Of a stretch of 64,000 bases of DNA, positions 1 through 12,672 are shown one piece after another. Made by a program: the position numbers and the translations under genes. Numbering within the stretch: position 1 is the stretch's first letter; each line of letters opens with the position of its first letter. Location of the stretch: contig BSDZ01000003.1 of NCBI GenBank assembly GCA_030268105.1, positions 6,782,501-6,846,500 of the forward strand, written 5' to 3'. The DNA comes from Volvox africanus. Lineage: Eukaryota; Chlorophyta; Chlorophyceae; Chlamydomonadales; Volvocaceae. A model generated the notes under the pieces. That model was given only the letters and a program-made list of their open reading frames with translations, did no database searches and was not told where the DNA came from.

Positions 1-26
1 GCCCAATTTGGATTCGGATTGCTCAC

Positions 27-3000
27 CTGAAACGGGGGTATGTCCGGCAGTCGGGCGCTCAGTTGCCTAACTAGGGCCCCTTGCCAGTGCGGTCCAGGGG
101 AATGCCGCCAGTGGGCGAACGCCGAGATGCCCCGGTATAAATCCACCGGCTGCAGAGGGAAGGGAGGGAGTGCAGTGGGCAGTATAAACGGTGGATCCCG
201 TACCCCTCGTCGTACACTCCCGTATGTTTCTATTCTTAAGGGGGCATGTCTGTTAAAATTCTCCATTCCACGTTCATACCTACTTCCCCTGTTCCCCCCA
301 TTCCCTTTCACCACCATGCCATCAACAACGTCAACAGCAGCAGCTCACCGTGCTACGGTCCATGTTCTGCAGCCACTCGCCCTCCGCCCGCGCCAACCAT
401 TCCCGCTCTGGAACCATGCCCGGCAAGCGAGATGTGCCGTACAGCAGCGTCGCCAGCTCGCTTACGCTCATATGCGGCATGCCGTGCCAGCAGCGCTCCA
501 GGAAGGCCGCCCTCCACGCGGCATCAGGAGCTAACCCGAGGCGGTGGAGCGACCATGCCGTACTGCTCAGGGCCTAGCAAGAATCGGTAATATACAATCC
601 ACGAATTGAAAAAATGAAAACCTATTTTATTTACTTTATTAATTTCTTTATTTGGGAAGTTAAAAATGGAAAGTATCAAAATGAAAAAGGATGTTATTAT
701 AATAGAGGGCTTGAAAGAAATCCCCAAAATTCCTGAATGAACCGCCTCTATTTCCCCTTTCCCCCCGTTTCCCCTCACCGCTGGCGGACAGCTTGACAGG
801 CCGTGTAAGGACGCTGCCATTAACGCAGTGACCAGAGCTGGGGGCAACTCCAGCCGCAATTCGGCTGCGGCGTGAAGAATGTTGGCCAAGGCCTGCAAAA
901 CATAGACACATAACGTAATAAATTACATTAAACAAGACATGGAAAAGGAAATAATATTAGCAACAGCCGCGGGGTCTTCAACGCCCACCCTGGGATCCTG
1001 ACGGCCAGCGTCTCCTTCCCTCAAGATGCCGCCCATTGACGCTCCATCCTCCAAAGGAGAGGGGGAGGGGTAGATGGAGGGAGGAGCTCCTGCCTGCAGC
1101 TTGCTGAGCAGCTCCCGCCAGTACCGGCGCATGAAGGTACTCCAGGGGGGCCGGTGCCGTATCACCGCTAACGCGTAAAGGGCAGTGGCGAGCTGGCGGA
1201 TGTCCAGGGAGGGCAGTCGCCGGTAAAGCTCGGGCAGCACCGCTTTCGTAAGCCAGGGCTGGAAGGCATCCTTAGGAAGGCAGTAGTTGAGGGGCAGGGA
1301 GGAATGGGAAGGGGACTGAGCGGCGGAAGCTACAATTGCAACTACGGTTTACCGTTGCCGTTATAGTTACAGTTATGGTTATGGTAGGGTTAAAGGTATA
1401 CAGGTAGAGTAAAACGCGGAATAGACAAGCGACTTTCAACCGGCTTCAAACCCCCATTGGGCGACCAGGTCCCTTTTCGCCGGGAGACCGGCTGGGAAGA
1501 GGTTTACCGATGTACGGAACCAACTTGCAGATGGACGGAAAGACAGACACACAGACAGACAAAAAACGGAAAGACGAACAGAGACAGACAGACAGACAGA
1601 CAGACCCTGACACACACAAACAGACCGTTCGACAGACCTGACAGATTTGAGCGTTGGCGGTGAGTTTTGCCACCCCCCACATGTAGACCACCAGGCCCTG
1701 TGCGCTGAACACGTGCAGGTGGGCAGCGCCGTACCTGCAAGGAAGAAGTAAGCTGCATGCCTTGCGGAAAACACAAGATAAATGAAACCTGATCCTCACA
1801 AGGCATCGTCAGAAGACCGTAACATCAGCGCATTATCCGTTAGGGGTCCTTCCCACCTCCTCTTTACCCCCCCCCCGTCCCTCACCCCCGCAGGCCGTCA
1901 AGCAGATGCTCCGGGAGCCGCATGCCCAACTTGGCAGCACCCTGCGGCGTACGGAAAGGGATTTGACCCCAGGACTTGAAAGTGCACACAAATATCGTTC
2001 TCAATACTTCGTTCATTCATAAATTCAAATTGACACGGCTATAAAGAAATCATCAATCCATTACTGCAAGCTAAAGGATGAATTATCAATCCATTCCCAC
2101 ACAAACGTGCACCGGAGGACGTTTGGGGCTTTCAAACCTACGTTGCTCCATCGGCCATCGTGGCGCCCCAATCATTTCTAATTAATTTCTCGTAACTAAT
2201 GTGCGCTTTACGACCGTACGATGTATCGTACCTGAACGTACGATGCTACACCCTGGCTTGTAAAGAGGTCCAGGCGCTGAGCCGTGGCACTGAAGAGTGC
2301 TCGCTGCCAGGGCAGCGGCGGCCGCTTGTGCAGTCGACCTGCCAGCGCCAGCGCGCATCAGGGAGGGTAAGGGGCTGGGAGGGTCCCGAGCTCACGACGC
2401 TGGTAAACAAAGCGCGCGATAAAAGGGGAAACGTGGATTCGCGGGTGATGTGTTACGGCGTAAGAAGAAAACAAATACACACGTACACACACATACACGT
2501 ACACATACATATACACATACAAGTACACAAACACGTACACACGTACGCATTCGCTGAATCTCCCCGGATCGCTCATCATTTTGTGCCTATGTGATCTGGG
2601 TCATGATTCCCATGGGTCACCCTTATTTACCGCACAATCAACCCCACGGCCCCACTCACTTTCCCGCAACCCCCACCAAACTTCTTCCATTCACACCCCC
2701 AACCCCCAAACCCCTCCCGTTCCGACTTACCCAAACCCCACACGATGTTGGCCAGGCCCTGCGTGGGATACGAACCCAGTCTGTCTTCCGTATACAGAAA
2801 CAGCGCCTCCCACCAGCCCCTCGCCGCCCACGTCGCGGAGTGCGGCAGCAGGCTGGCCATCGCCCACACGAGGTTGGAAATTGCCTGAAAAATTAAAAAC
2901 ATAAAATGAAATTCTAATTTTCAAATACAGTTTATTTTTGAAAAGCTTACATGTTACTAATGAAGAAGAATCCAATCGCGTTAATTTAAACAAATACTGT

Positions 3001-5965
3001 ATTTTAAAACGGTCGTTTTCAACTTTATGGGCGGCATGCAGCCGGAAAAAAGTAAAATATTTTCTTTAATCGCATGAACCGATTTCTTCTATATCCGTCA
3101 CGGCCCCTTCTCAACTCCAACAAGTCGGTTCACCCCCATACGTACATCTCTCTGCTTCCCCTTCTCCCGTTTCTCTCCTCCCTCCCTGCAGCTTTTCCCT
3201 TTCTCTCCCTTTCTCTTTACCATTCATCACTTTTTATTAACTGTACCTTCTTCGCGGCTTCTCACGCCTCCTCCTCTTCTTATCTTCCGGCGGAGGATCC
3301 GAAGGAAGTACAGATTGATGGGCCCCACACCGTACCCACCTGGGAATGGTAGAGCTCCATGTTCTGACCCGCCACGAACACCAGGTCGGCCAATACGTCG
3401 TGCCTGTACGACAACCTGCCGTACACGTACAGCAATGTTACGACGCCCTCCGGATCCATGTCAAGGATGCGGGCCTGCACCAGATCCCCCAGCCGCGACG
3501 CCAGGCGGCGTGCTATAAGTTTTTCCGGCCTCTCCCGTACAACACGGGGACGCTTGCCATACGGCCCCTCGTGGGCCCCTCCATCTTCAACCTCCTCAAC
3601 ATCCACCTCCGCATCGTCCGCATCATCATCATCATCATCCGCCGCCGCCGCCATGAAATCCAGCTCCGAAACCGAATCCCCACCGTCAGGCGGCTTCAAC
3701 GCGACCCTTCGCGTCGCTAACCCTCCCGCCGAATCCGCCCAAATTGGTCGCCGTCCTGGCGGCGCCGCCAGCTGTGCTAGGCGTGCTGCGAAGGCCGTGA
3801 TGTTGATTGCATTGAAGACATCCCCGTGGGAGTCGATAATGTCCCTCAACTGCTCCAGGGTGGCAGCGTGACGGATGTTGACCGTTAGCTCCACGGCACG
3901 CACCTCCGTCTGGCCCTGTACGGTAAAAAGTACAATGAGAGCTTCATGTTCGGGCACGACGTTGACATTTAGGGGTTATGGAGCTTGCAGCTCCAGGGAG
4001 ATGCATGGCTTCGTTAGTTCCAGTGCCTGGTATCTAGTTGTAGTCTGCGTATCAACGCACCTCCGGCGCAGGACCGTGACGCTCATCATGTACGACACGG
4101 AGATGCACCTGCCGCGGTAGACCCCGTCTGCCCGGGCCATGCTGCGGATCCAGATTTAGTTGAGGCCTATTCCGGATCTGGTCGTCTGGATCCAGCTGCT
4201 GTGGACGACCTGCCGCCGCCCCCGCCGCCGCATGTCCCGCCGCCGCCCCCGCTGCCTCTTCACCGGGCCCAGCGGCGACGGCGTCGTCAGCTCCGAGGTT
4301 TGACCCAGTGTCCTCCCCGGGCATCTTCCTGGTGATTTTCCGAGGAGACTCCGTACCACGTCCCGTGACGGTGGAGAGGGAGGCGACAGCAGCACCGCCA
4401 CCGCCGCCGCCGCCGCTGCTGCGTTGGCTTGCAGCCTCAGCCTCAGCCTCAGCCTCAGCCTCAGCCTCAGCCTCAGCCTCAGCCTCAGCCTCAGCCTCAG
4501 CCTCAGCCTCAGCCTCAGCCTCAGCCTCCTCTTTCGCCGATCTTCGGCCAATCACATTTGCAGAGATCATCACTCGAGTGGATGGTATGACAGATTCCAC
4601 GGCAGGCTCCGCTACCTCCGGCTCCACTGCCGCCACCGCTCCGAAACCTCCTCGGACGTCCTCTACATGAGCGACCGGCGGCGGCCGCGAAACCCATTCA
4701 CCTAACATCCGGTATTGCTCTTGAACTTGCTGCCGTACAGTCACCAGCTCCAACTTCATAGACTGTGACAGTCGCTGCTGCTCCTTCTGCTCCTGTTCGA
4801 ACTGCCGCAGCCTCCGCCGGCCCCCTCCTGCCCCTGCTCGCCGCCGCTGTTGCGGTGACGCTGGCGGCGGCTCCTGCGCCTTCGCCGCCAGCTGTGTATT
4901 CTGCCCTTCCGGTCGCTGACGTGGCTTGCAGCGCAGCTCCAAAATAGGCTCCCTTTGAAGTGACTGCAGCTGCTCCTGTGCCTGTAGCGCTAATCGCAAT
5001 TCCAGCTGTAGCTCTTGCGCAAATTCGGGGTCCAGATCCGGCTGTGGCAACTGTAGCTCCTGTTCCAGCCCGACGTCAACTCCCAGCTCCAAAGGCGTCG
5101 TTGCCGATAGCCGCGACGGCGGCGCCAATGCCGTTGCCACATGGTGATGCTTCAGCGGCGGGTAGCTGCGGCCGCCGCTGCTGACGCCCATCTCGGCGCG
5201 CCTGAACCTGCGGCTGCTATTGCTACTGCCGCTACTGCCGCTATTCATCTCCCCGTTCCGCCCGCTGGTGGATGCCCAACTGTTGCTAAGTACTCTATCA
5301 TCCGGGTCGTACATGACGGCAGAGGGAGAGGGAGAGGGAGAGGAAGAGGGAGAGAAAGAGGGAGCGGGAGAGGGAGCGGGGGAAGAATATGGAGCAGCAG
5401 GTAAGAAAGCGGAGGAATGGGGACCGGTGAGTAGGTCCTTATGTTGGGGCTCACGCTCACGCTCCTGGTTCTGCTTCAGCTGCTGCTGGGACCTCCGTCG
5501 GCGTCGTCGGCGTCGTCCCGTCACCGCGGGCCTGACGTTGTTGTCACTGTGATTCAACGTTCTTCGCACGTCCGCCACCTCCGCCGCCACCTCCGCCGCT
5601 GCTGCTGCTGTCCTCGGGACGACAGCATGGCCGACGTGGCCTTGCAACCCAACTGTTTTGCCCCCTTTCACTGCCTCCGCCGCTACCCCAACTGTCGCCG
5701 CTTCTCCCACCGCCGCCGCCGCCTCCACCGCTGGCGTTGCCGCTGACACTGCGGTATGTCTGATCAGGGGGGTAGCAGCTGTCAGCTGATCGAGGTACCC
5801 GTGTTCATGTCCCGGCCGGCTGCCGCATACCAGCCAGCGGCAGCGTACTGCTTGCGAGTGTGAGACTGGTAGCCCGGACTTCGGCCTTTCAGATCTAAGT
5901 CCTCGCGAGGTAGGGCCTGGTTTGGCCATTGGGCGCGTCAGCCATTCGGCTGCTGCTGCAGCCAT
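27..5965 (-). CDS. OPR/RAP-type helical-repeat protein, probable organelle RNA-binding factor (C-terminus outside window)
   Basis: Exons read on the minus strand: 4109-5965, 3340-3915, 2731-2884, 2232-2338, 1886-1941, 1638-1734, 989-1315, 779-892, 349-573 and 27-149. All junctions keep phase, giving about 1212 codons before the left edge. After a 600-residue low-complexity region (Gln-rich, then about 15 Glu-Ala repeats), exon 2 has the N-terminal element TLEQLRDIIDSHGDVFNAIN. Then come at least six repeats of about 38 residues, such as ISNLVWAMASLLP, QGLANIVWGLGRL, SSTAWSLHRLGLAPDAAW and RGISAFAHWRHSPGPHW. These match the L-A-N-x-x-W-A-L-A-x-L-G-x-x-P-P pattern of algal OPR/FASTK-like proteins, which bind organellar RNA and often end in a RAP domain. 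A RAP domain would lie outside the window. The start at 5965 is the first Met of the open frame; its Arg- and Ser-containing N-terminus could be a transit peptide. The donor at 988 (AGG|GTGGGC) is the weakest junction. Confidence 0.75.
1540..1625. repeat. (CAGA)n-rich simple sequence in an intron
   Basis: An interrupted CAGA/ACAG tetranucleotide array lies in the intron between the 1638-1734 and 989-1315 exons of the minus-strand OPR-type gene. Confidence 0.8.
2474..2545. repeat. Degenerate (ACACGT/ACACAT)n simple repeat in an intron
   Basis: An alternating purine-pyrimidine tract of ACACAT and ACACGT words lies in the intron between the 2731-2884 and 2232-2338 exons of the OPR-type gene. 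Short open frames across it are compositional artefacts. Confidence 0.8.
4434..4528. repeat. GCCTCA hexanucleotide array coding for a Glu-Ala run
   Basis: About 15 nearly perfect tandem copies of GCCTCA lie inside the first coding exon of the minus-strand repeat protein. They encode alternating Glu and Ala in the gene's frame. The repeat length is a multiple of three, so copy-number change would not shift the frame. Confidence 0.9.
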
Positions 5966-6870
5966 AGATGTTGTGGAGGGTTTATGGAGATTTCAAAGGG
6001 GCTTTGGAAGCGGCCAAAGAATGATACAGGAAGGGTCAGCAGAATAATTTATCCCGGTCCTGGTGCCGCCTGCACATCCTCGCAGAGATAGTTGTTGCTT
6101 CCCTCGTCGCCGATGGTAAGAAAGCTTAGTATACGTCAAGACATTCGCGCAATGGAGGGAAGCGGTTCCACAACGTAGGCAGAAGTCGGAGGCGCTTCAG
6201 GGATTATGGACGTCGTGGGTGTGTCTCCCCTGCCGACCGGTAGTGGGTATTCCTGAACACAATCATACGCCACCCTAACATCCTGTTGTGATGAAGCTGG
6301 TGTGATGCTACGAAAGGGAATAAGGAGAAGGCTCCGCGCACTTCCAGCGTGCTGCTAATCCAGCGGTCGTCGTAATGCGCCGTCACTATCGACGCTGCCG
6401 CGAAAGCCAAGCGTTGCGGCAAACGTAAGCTTTAAACTGTCTATAATTGACTTCGGGTTATATCTGGTCCGCTTTCAGTCGTAATTCAGCTCAAATTCGT
6501 TTCCTTTCGTCAAGAACTGAATGTATAACTTGGGTTCCCTAGAAAAGCCGTTCATAAGGATGCAAGAGTACAACATAAATGCGTTTGCTTTAAGTGTACC
6601 GAACTTCAATTTTCCTTAAAGGAGAACAGTTATATCGCCGTTAGTTGAACTAAAAACAAACATTGTATTACTACAAACTTGGCAGGAATCACATTCTATA
6701 TTGCTGCATAACATATCAAGTTTTATTCACTATTAAATTGTTTGTTTTAATATCAGTTGGTGCCAAACCTCAACAGGAAAGGAACTGGAACAGTCGCGGC
6801 ACATAAAAGCCAGCTTAGCTGCCAAACCAAAACGAATTGTTAGAGTTGGCTCAAATATATTTCTGACGAC
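5966..6870. promoter_or_regulatory. Divergent intergenic region between the OPR-type gene and the helicase
   Basis: About 900 bases separate two start codons that face away from each other, so both promoters and both 5' untranslated regions probably lie here. The right half (about 6420-6870) is clearly richer in A and T than the flanking coding DNA. I see no long ORF and no unambiguous TATA box. The regulatory role is inferred from gene orientation only. Confidence 0.4.
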
Positions 6871-9800
6871 ATGGGGGGCCCGGACAAGCTCACTGACGCT
6901 GAACGGGCATCGGCGATAGCCGCCTTCGAGAAGCTTGGTATCTGTACACAGCTTGCGGAGGCGGCGGCCGGCCTTGGATGGAAATCGCCGAGCAGTATTC
7001 AGGAGCAAGCAATCCCACATCTGCTTCAAGGTGGGCTGCGGTGCGGTCGACCGCTCCTTTGGGTTTTCAGTTAGCTGGCCAGCTGGTGGCTGCGATGGTC
7101 ATTCCGTTGTGGCGCCGGTGAACACTTCCCGCCATAGCTCCCCCTTTCCCTTCATAGCGCTTTCCGCCTTGTAGAGAATACGCTCCCAATTTCATTAATC
7201 TGCAGCTCAACCTCCGCCATCACGGCTTCCGCACGGACGTGTACTCAGTGGGCCAGTTGTGGGTGCGCTGTCGTAGCACCCCTACCCCTACCCCTACCCC
7301 CCTGACTCTTACGCGTACTGATACTCGTACTCTGCTTTGACACCAGTTGCTTCGTCTCAATGTCTCAAGCCTCACATGACAGCCTGAAGAACTCGCAACG
7401 AATCATGAAGCTCCTTTCCCTACCTTCTCCACCTTTCTCTTCCCCCCTTTCACGACCCCTGTGGGCGTCAGTGCTGCCGATCCTTCGTCCCTCCCTTACC
7501 CTACCCGTTTATTTGTATGCCCTCGCTTAACTTGACACTGCGGAGTGGTTGAAAGCTTTTGGCCGTCGTTCTTGTTTCTTCTTCCTACCTCCTATCATAA
7601 TTTGGACATCCGTCCTGCCCTCCCTCTCTTCTCCATGTGTGTCCTTGACTTTCGGCCCCCTCGTATTTCTTATCGCATGCATGGTGTGCCTATGCTTCGG
7701 CCTGTTACCGGCCCTCTTAGGCAAGGATGTGATTGGTCTGGCCCAGACCGGTAGCGGCAAGACCGGCGCCTTCTCGCTGCCCATCCTGCAGTCCCTCATG
7801 GACCGGCCCCAGGAGCACTTCGCACTCATCCTCAGTCCAACCCGCGAACTAGCCATCCAGATCGCGGATCAGGTGAGTCTACCAGTGTGAGATCTGCGCG
7901 ATGATGAGAAGAAGGTGTGATACTGATTGGGAGGGAGTGGGAGGGACCTGAGACCTGGAAGGTGGCTGCTGGGAAAGAGGGAGGGAGTGGGAGGGACCTG
8001 AGACCTGGAAGGTGGCTGCTGGGAAAGAGGGAGGGAGTGGGAGGGACCTGAGACCTGGAAGGTGGCTGCTGGGAAAGAGGGAGGGAGTGGGAGGGACCTG
8101 AGACCTGGAAGGTGGCTGCTGGGAAAGAGGGAGGGAGTGGGAGGGACCTGAGACCTGGAAGGTGGCTGCTGGGAAAGAGGGAGGGAGTGGGAGGGACCTG
8201 AGACCTGGAAGGTGGCTGCTGGGAAAGAGGGAGGGAGTGGGAGGGACCTGAGACCTGGAAGGTGGCTGCTGGGAAAGAGGGAGGGAGTGGGAGGGACCTG
8301 AGACCTGGAAGGTGGCTGCTGGGAAAGAGGGAGGGAGTGGGAGGGACCTGAGACCTGGAAGGTGGCTGCTGGGAAAGAGGGAGGGAGGAGGGACCTGAGA
8401 CCTGGAAGGTGGCTGCTGGGAAAGAGGGAGGGAGGGAGGAGGAAGGGAGAGACACGGGGAGGGAGATTGTCTATGCAAAGAGGCGTGGTAAGGTGACACC
8501 CTGTTCAGGACACCACGCAGCGAACGCAAACGGGTATAGATAGAGGTATGGAGCTGAATCCCCTTTCCCCTCCTCGGCCCCCTCACCTGATATGATTGTT
8601 TGCTCTTGGATTGTGAGCCCCTGTCCTCCGCCCTCCTCCTCGCAGGTGGAGGCTATCGGCAGCGGCATCGGTGTCAAGTGTGCCGTGCTGGTGGGGGGTA
8701 TTGATATGATGGCTCAGGCCATAGCCCTGGCTAAGAGACCCCACATCCTGGTGGGGACCCCGGGGCGAGTGGTGGATCACTTGTCAAATACCAAGGTACG
8801 GAGGTGCGGAGGTACGCACCGTGAAAAGGCATGGGGAAAGGGGATGATGAATGCACGGAAACCAAAACCCACTCGAGGGAAACGGGGGAAGGGAAGACAT
8901 GATAGTTGTACGGCTACCGGTAGAGAGGGTGTTAAACACACAATGTGAGACACACTCGTACACACTCGTACACACACGTACACACACGTACACACTCGTA
9001 CACGACACAAACTGTTTTAAATCTCGCAGGGCTTTCATCTTAAGCAGCTGAAGCACCTTGTCCTGGACGAGGCCGACAAGCTGCTGGACATGGACTTCGA
9101 GCAAGAAATTGATCAGATTTTGAAGTCCATACCGCGAGATCGGCGCACCCAGCTGTTCTCAGCCACCATGACCAACAAGGTTCAGAAGCTTCAGCGCGCC
9201 TGCCTCGTGCAGCCCGTTAAAGTGGAGGTCGCAGCCAAGTATAGTACGGTGGAGACGTTACGGCAGCAGTATGTCTTCATTCCAGCAAAGTACAAGGATT
9301 GCTACCTGGCGTTCGTACTGAACGAACTCAGTGGATCCACCTTCATGGTAGGTAACGGGAAACGTGGGGAAAGGGGGTTGGAGGTGGGGAAGAGGAGGGA
9401 AGACGAATACACGAGACCTGTACTGCTGTAAAGACACAGATCCACCGGCCCACGGGTCACATCCTCCGCATCTCTCTTAACCCCTACTCGTCCCGCACGC
9501 GGTACCCCCTCCCTCCTTTCGTCGGGGGCAGATCTTCACTCGTACGTGCGAATCCACACGCCGTATAGCACTGATGCTTCGGAATCTTGGTTTTGGAGCT
9601 GTGCCCATCCACGGCCACATGAGTCAGCCGAAGCGGCTGGGGGCACTCAATAAGTTCAAAGGGGGGGAGCGGAATATCCTGGTGGCCACCGACGTGGCGT
9701 CACGCGGGCTGGACATCTCCGCAGTCGATGTGGTGGTCAACTACGACGTGCCCCAGGTCGGGGCGGAAGGGGGAGGGGAGGGGAGGGGAGGGGAGGGGAG

Positions 9801-10792
9801 GGGAGGGGAGGGGAGGGGAGGGGAGGGGAGGGGAGGGGAGGGGACATACGAAAACACCTAGGTGCAGCTGAAAGGCATGAGAGACGTGCTGTACGAGTCA
9901 TTCATATTACGAGTCCTGGTGGGCCCTCCAGACAACGACTTCTCTCCCTGCGCAGAACTCTAAGGACTACATTCATCGGGTGGGCCGCACTGCGCGTGCT
10001 GGCCGCTCGGGCCGCTCCGTTACCATCGTCACGCAGTACGACGTGGAGCTGTTCCAGAAGATCGAGCACCTCACCGGTACGGCATATGCTCACACGTGTG
10101 TGTATGTGTGTGTGAGAGCCGGAGGGAGAGGGAAAGAGAGTTCCAACATTCAAGCTCCTAGACTTGGGCCGGAGATGTGGTTGGTTGTGCGTTGGGCGGG
10201 CGTTGGTGAGTGGTATGAGAGGTCTTCCCGTGAGAGGGGTCGGCACCGACTTCTCCTGCCACCATCTGCCGTCTTCTGTAAAGTAGACCGCCAGGGATAT
10301 CAAATGTTTCCTAAACAGGAGACACATGCCTAGACCTAACCGTACCTTTTTGAGTCTTTGATCCTTATCCCGAGTAAGAACCGCACCGCACACCGATTTA
10401 TTGATTATGGAAAAGCGCGTCCCTCGACTCGACTCGACTCGACTCGCATGCCCCCTCCCCTTCCTCGCGCGTACACCGGTATCATGCCTCGTTTATTCGA
10501 TTACCCCTCCCCCCTTCTCCGTCCAGGCATCAAGATGGAGCAATTTGCCGCAGAGCGTGAGGAGGTGCTCATGCTGCTGGAGCGAGTCAGCGATGCCCAG
10601 CGGCTAGCCACCATGCAAATGAAGGAGGCGGACGCGGGAAAAAAGGGCAAGCGGATGGGGGAGGATGGTGACGATGAGGGTGCGCCCAGAGGAGCCGGTG
10701 GGAGAGGCGGAGGAGGGAAAGCCAGCGGTGGCCGCGGCGGAGGTAGTGGCGGGGGGGGCAAGCGGCCGAAACTAGGCGGCAAAAAATATTGA
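6871..10792 (+). CDS. DDX47: DEAD-box ATP-dependent RNA helicase, DDX47/Rrp3 type (pre-rRNA processing)
   Basis: Seven exons: 6871-7030, 7721-7872, 8646-8795, 9030-9347, 9532-9756, 9956-10076 and 10527-10792. All have GT-AG junctions and consistent phases, giving 463 residues, normal for the family. Motifs in order: Q motif ([16 protein letters not shown], near residue 40), motif I AQTGSGKT (61-68), PTRELA (93-98), GG then TPGR, DEAD (167-170), SAT (198-200), [10 protein letters not shown] and [11 protein letters not shown] (342-352). The C-terminus is Lys-, Gly- and Arg-rich. DDX47/Rrp3 proteins act in the nucleolus in early cleavages of the small-subunit rRNA precursor; this assignment rests on overall similarity of the core and is less certain than the DEAD-box call itself. 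The ATG at 6871 is the first in frame and precedes the Q-motif exon. Introns carry a 50-bp minisatellite and a GGGGA array. Confidence 0.9.
7931..8426. repeat. 50-bp minisatellite in helicase intron 2
   Basis: Nine apparently identical 50-base units start at 7931, 7981, 8031, 8081, 8131, 8181, 8231, 8281 and 8331. A shortened tenth copy follows near 8381. The unit is purine-rich on the plus strand (GAGGGAGTGGGAGGGACCTG at its start). It fills most of the intron between 7872 and 8646. Because 50 is not a multiple of three, long open frames appear on the minus strand; they are not genes. Confidence 0.95.
9771..9844. repeat. (GGGGA)n array in helicase intron 5
   Basis: About 15 perfect tandem copies of a GGGGA pentanucleotide begin shortly after the donor at 9757 of the DDX47-like gene. 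The G-run spacing would allow quadruplex formation in DNA or pre-mRNA; that is inference. Confidence 0.9.
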
Positions 10793-11825
10793 TCACACCC
10801 CGCGGGCTATCGCTGCGGACTCGAGCTGTGTGGCGTGCGGGATGGGACGAGGGCGTTCGGTTTTAGAGGGTTTTAGAGGTTTCGGGCGTTCGGTTTTTCG
10901 AGGTTTTCGGAGGACTAAGGGATCTGGGAGTCAAGGAGTCGTAGAGATCAGACGGAGCGTAACCGAATATTACGTTCTATTTCACCTGCTGTGTACTCAC
11001 TTTCACTATGTTGGCTTTGGCCTATGTTAGTGTACGGCGTCTTCGGATCCCTGGGACTGGTGTGGCTGCATCACTGGACCTTGGCGTGGACGTCGTGAAG
11101 GAGGATAGTGCGCCTGTTTGAGGAGGATGTCGTATTTCAAATTGTGTGTGCACAGGAGGGCGCAAGCTTTTGGGACAGGGGCTTAAATAGGCATTGGGTA
11201 CCGGTGGCATGCCGCGTGGGTTTAGCGTCGGAGTGCTTACTCTGGCGGACGGACCCAGTAATGTGTGAAGTGTTGAGTTTGAACGGAGACCAACGAAGTG
11301 GCGTTTTGCAAGTGTGTGCGTGTATGCATGTATGCGCGTATATATGCGCGCGCGTGTGCCATCATAGTGGAGGGCAGAGGGAATGGCGAGAGTGGTGTTT
11401 GGCTTAACGATCAGGTTTCTTGACATCACGTAAGTCCTGCTCGGGGAAGTGAGGCGGCGGCGGCGGCGAGGGCCTCTGCCGATGCACGAGCTGCGGCTCG
11501 GAAAAAGGGCGCCAGCCATGATACCGCTGACTGGCGGCATTTAGCACGAACATGGCGACCACATGTTACTAATTATATAAATTAATATAAAATATATTTG
11601 GATATTTATATTTTAGTTCAATACAGAGCTGGAAGTTCAGGTGCTTGCCACCGATTATTTGCATTTTAAAAAGTAATAGGAAAGGGTTTATCTGAGTTGG
11701 CTTACGTGTACGAAGTTACCTGTGACAGCCTTGGCATTCACTATTGACCACAGCGCTATATTCAGAAAACTGGCCAGACCTGTTTTGCTGGTTTCCTGTT
11801 ATGCACTTACAACAACAAAATATTA

Positions 11826-12093
<268 letters not shown>

Positions 12094-12616
12094 TTAAAGG
12101 CAACAAAGAGTAACCAAAAGTGAATCATTGCGCGTCCTTCATTATAGCCTAAGCCATTAATATCTAAAGCCTAAAGCATTCCTTAAGTTCAGCCCAAAAT
12201 GTAAACCCAATTACCACTGGTTTGTATTCACTGGTTAATAGATACCCACTGAATATATGAAAATATAAATGTTTAAATATACACATATATTTTATATAAG
12301 ATATATACACTTACTCATCTGTACTAGGGGCACGGGCTTCATTTTTCAGGAACGTCCTATGATCGTCCTATGGGGAACGTCCCGATGATCGTTTACTCAT
12401 GGAGTAGGCTTACAACCCGCTCAGGATCCTGGACAGCCTATTGCAACATTATGCTTACGGCATATATTTATGTTCTTTCAAAAAGATAAACTTGCGTTTT
12501 TATATTGTGCCCGTCATTTCCAGGACTCGCAATCGGAATCACAATATTCGCCGGGCGGGGAGTACTGTGCGGAGTTCGAAGTACGGCTCGGAGAATTTCG
12601 ACGGAAGCCCACCGTA

Positions 12617-12672
12617 CAGGACAGCTCGTGCAGGGCAGCTCGTACAGGGCAGCTCGTACAGGGCAGCTCGTG
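12617..12672. repeat. Four tandem copies of a 14-bp unit
   Basis: Units CAGGGCAGCTCGTA/G start at 12617, 12631, 12645 and 12659; the first has one substitution. The array lies in the gene-poor spacer and has no evident coding role. Confidence 0.85.

Noticed and set aside
3280..3339. C-terminal extension of the frame ending at 3280 (after NMELYHSQ)
   Set aside because: A consensus donor CAG|GTGGGT at 3339 joins in phase to the next repeat exon; the extension lacks repeat similarity.
7832..8586. Long minus-strand ORFs of 207 and 235 codons
   Set aside because: They consist of the translated 50-bp minisatellite in a helicase intron; a perfect tandem repeat without stop codons is open in several frames.
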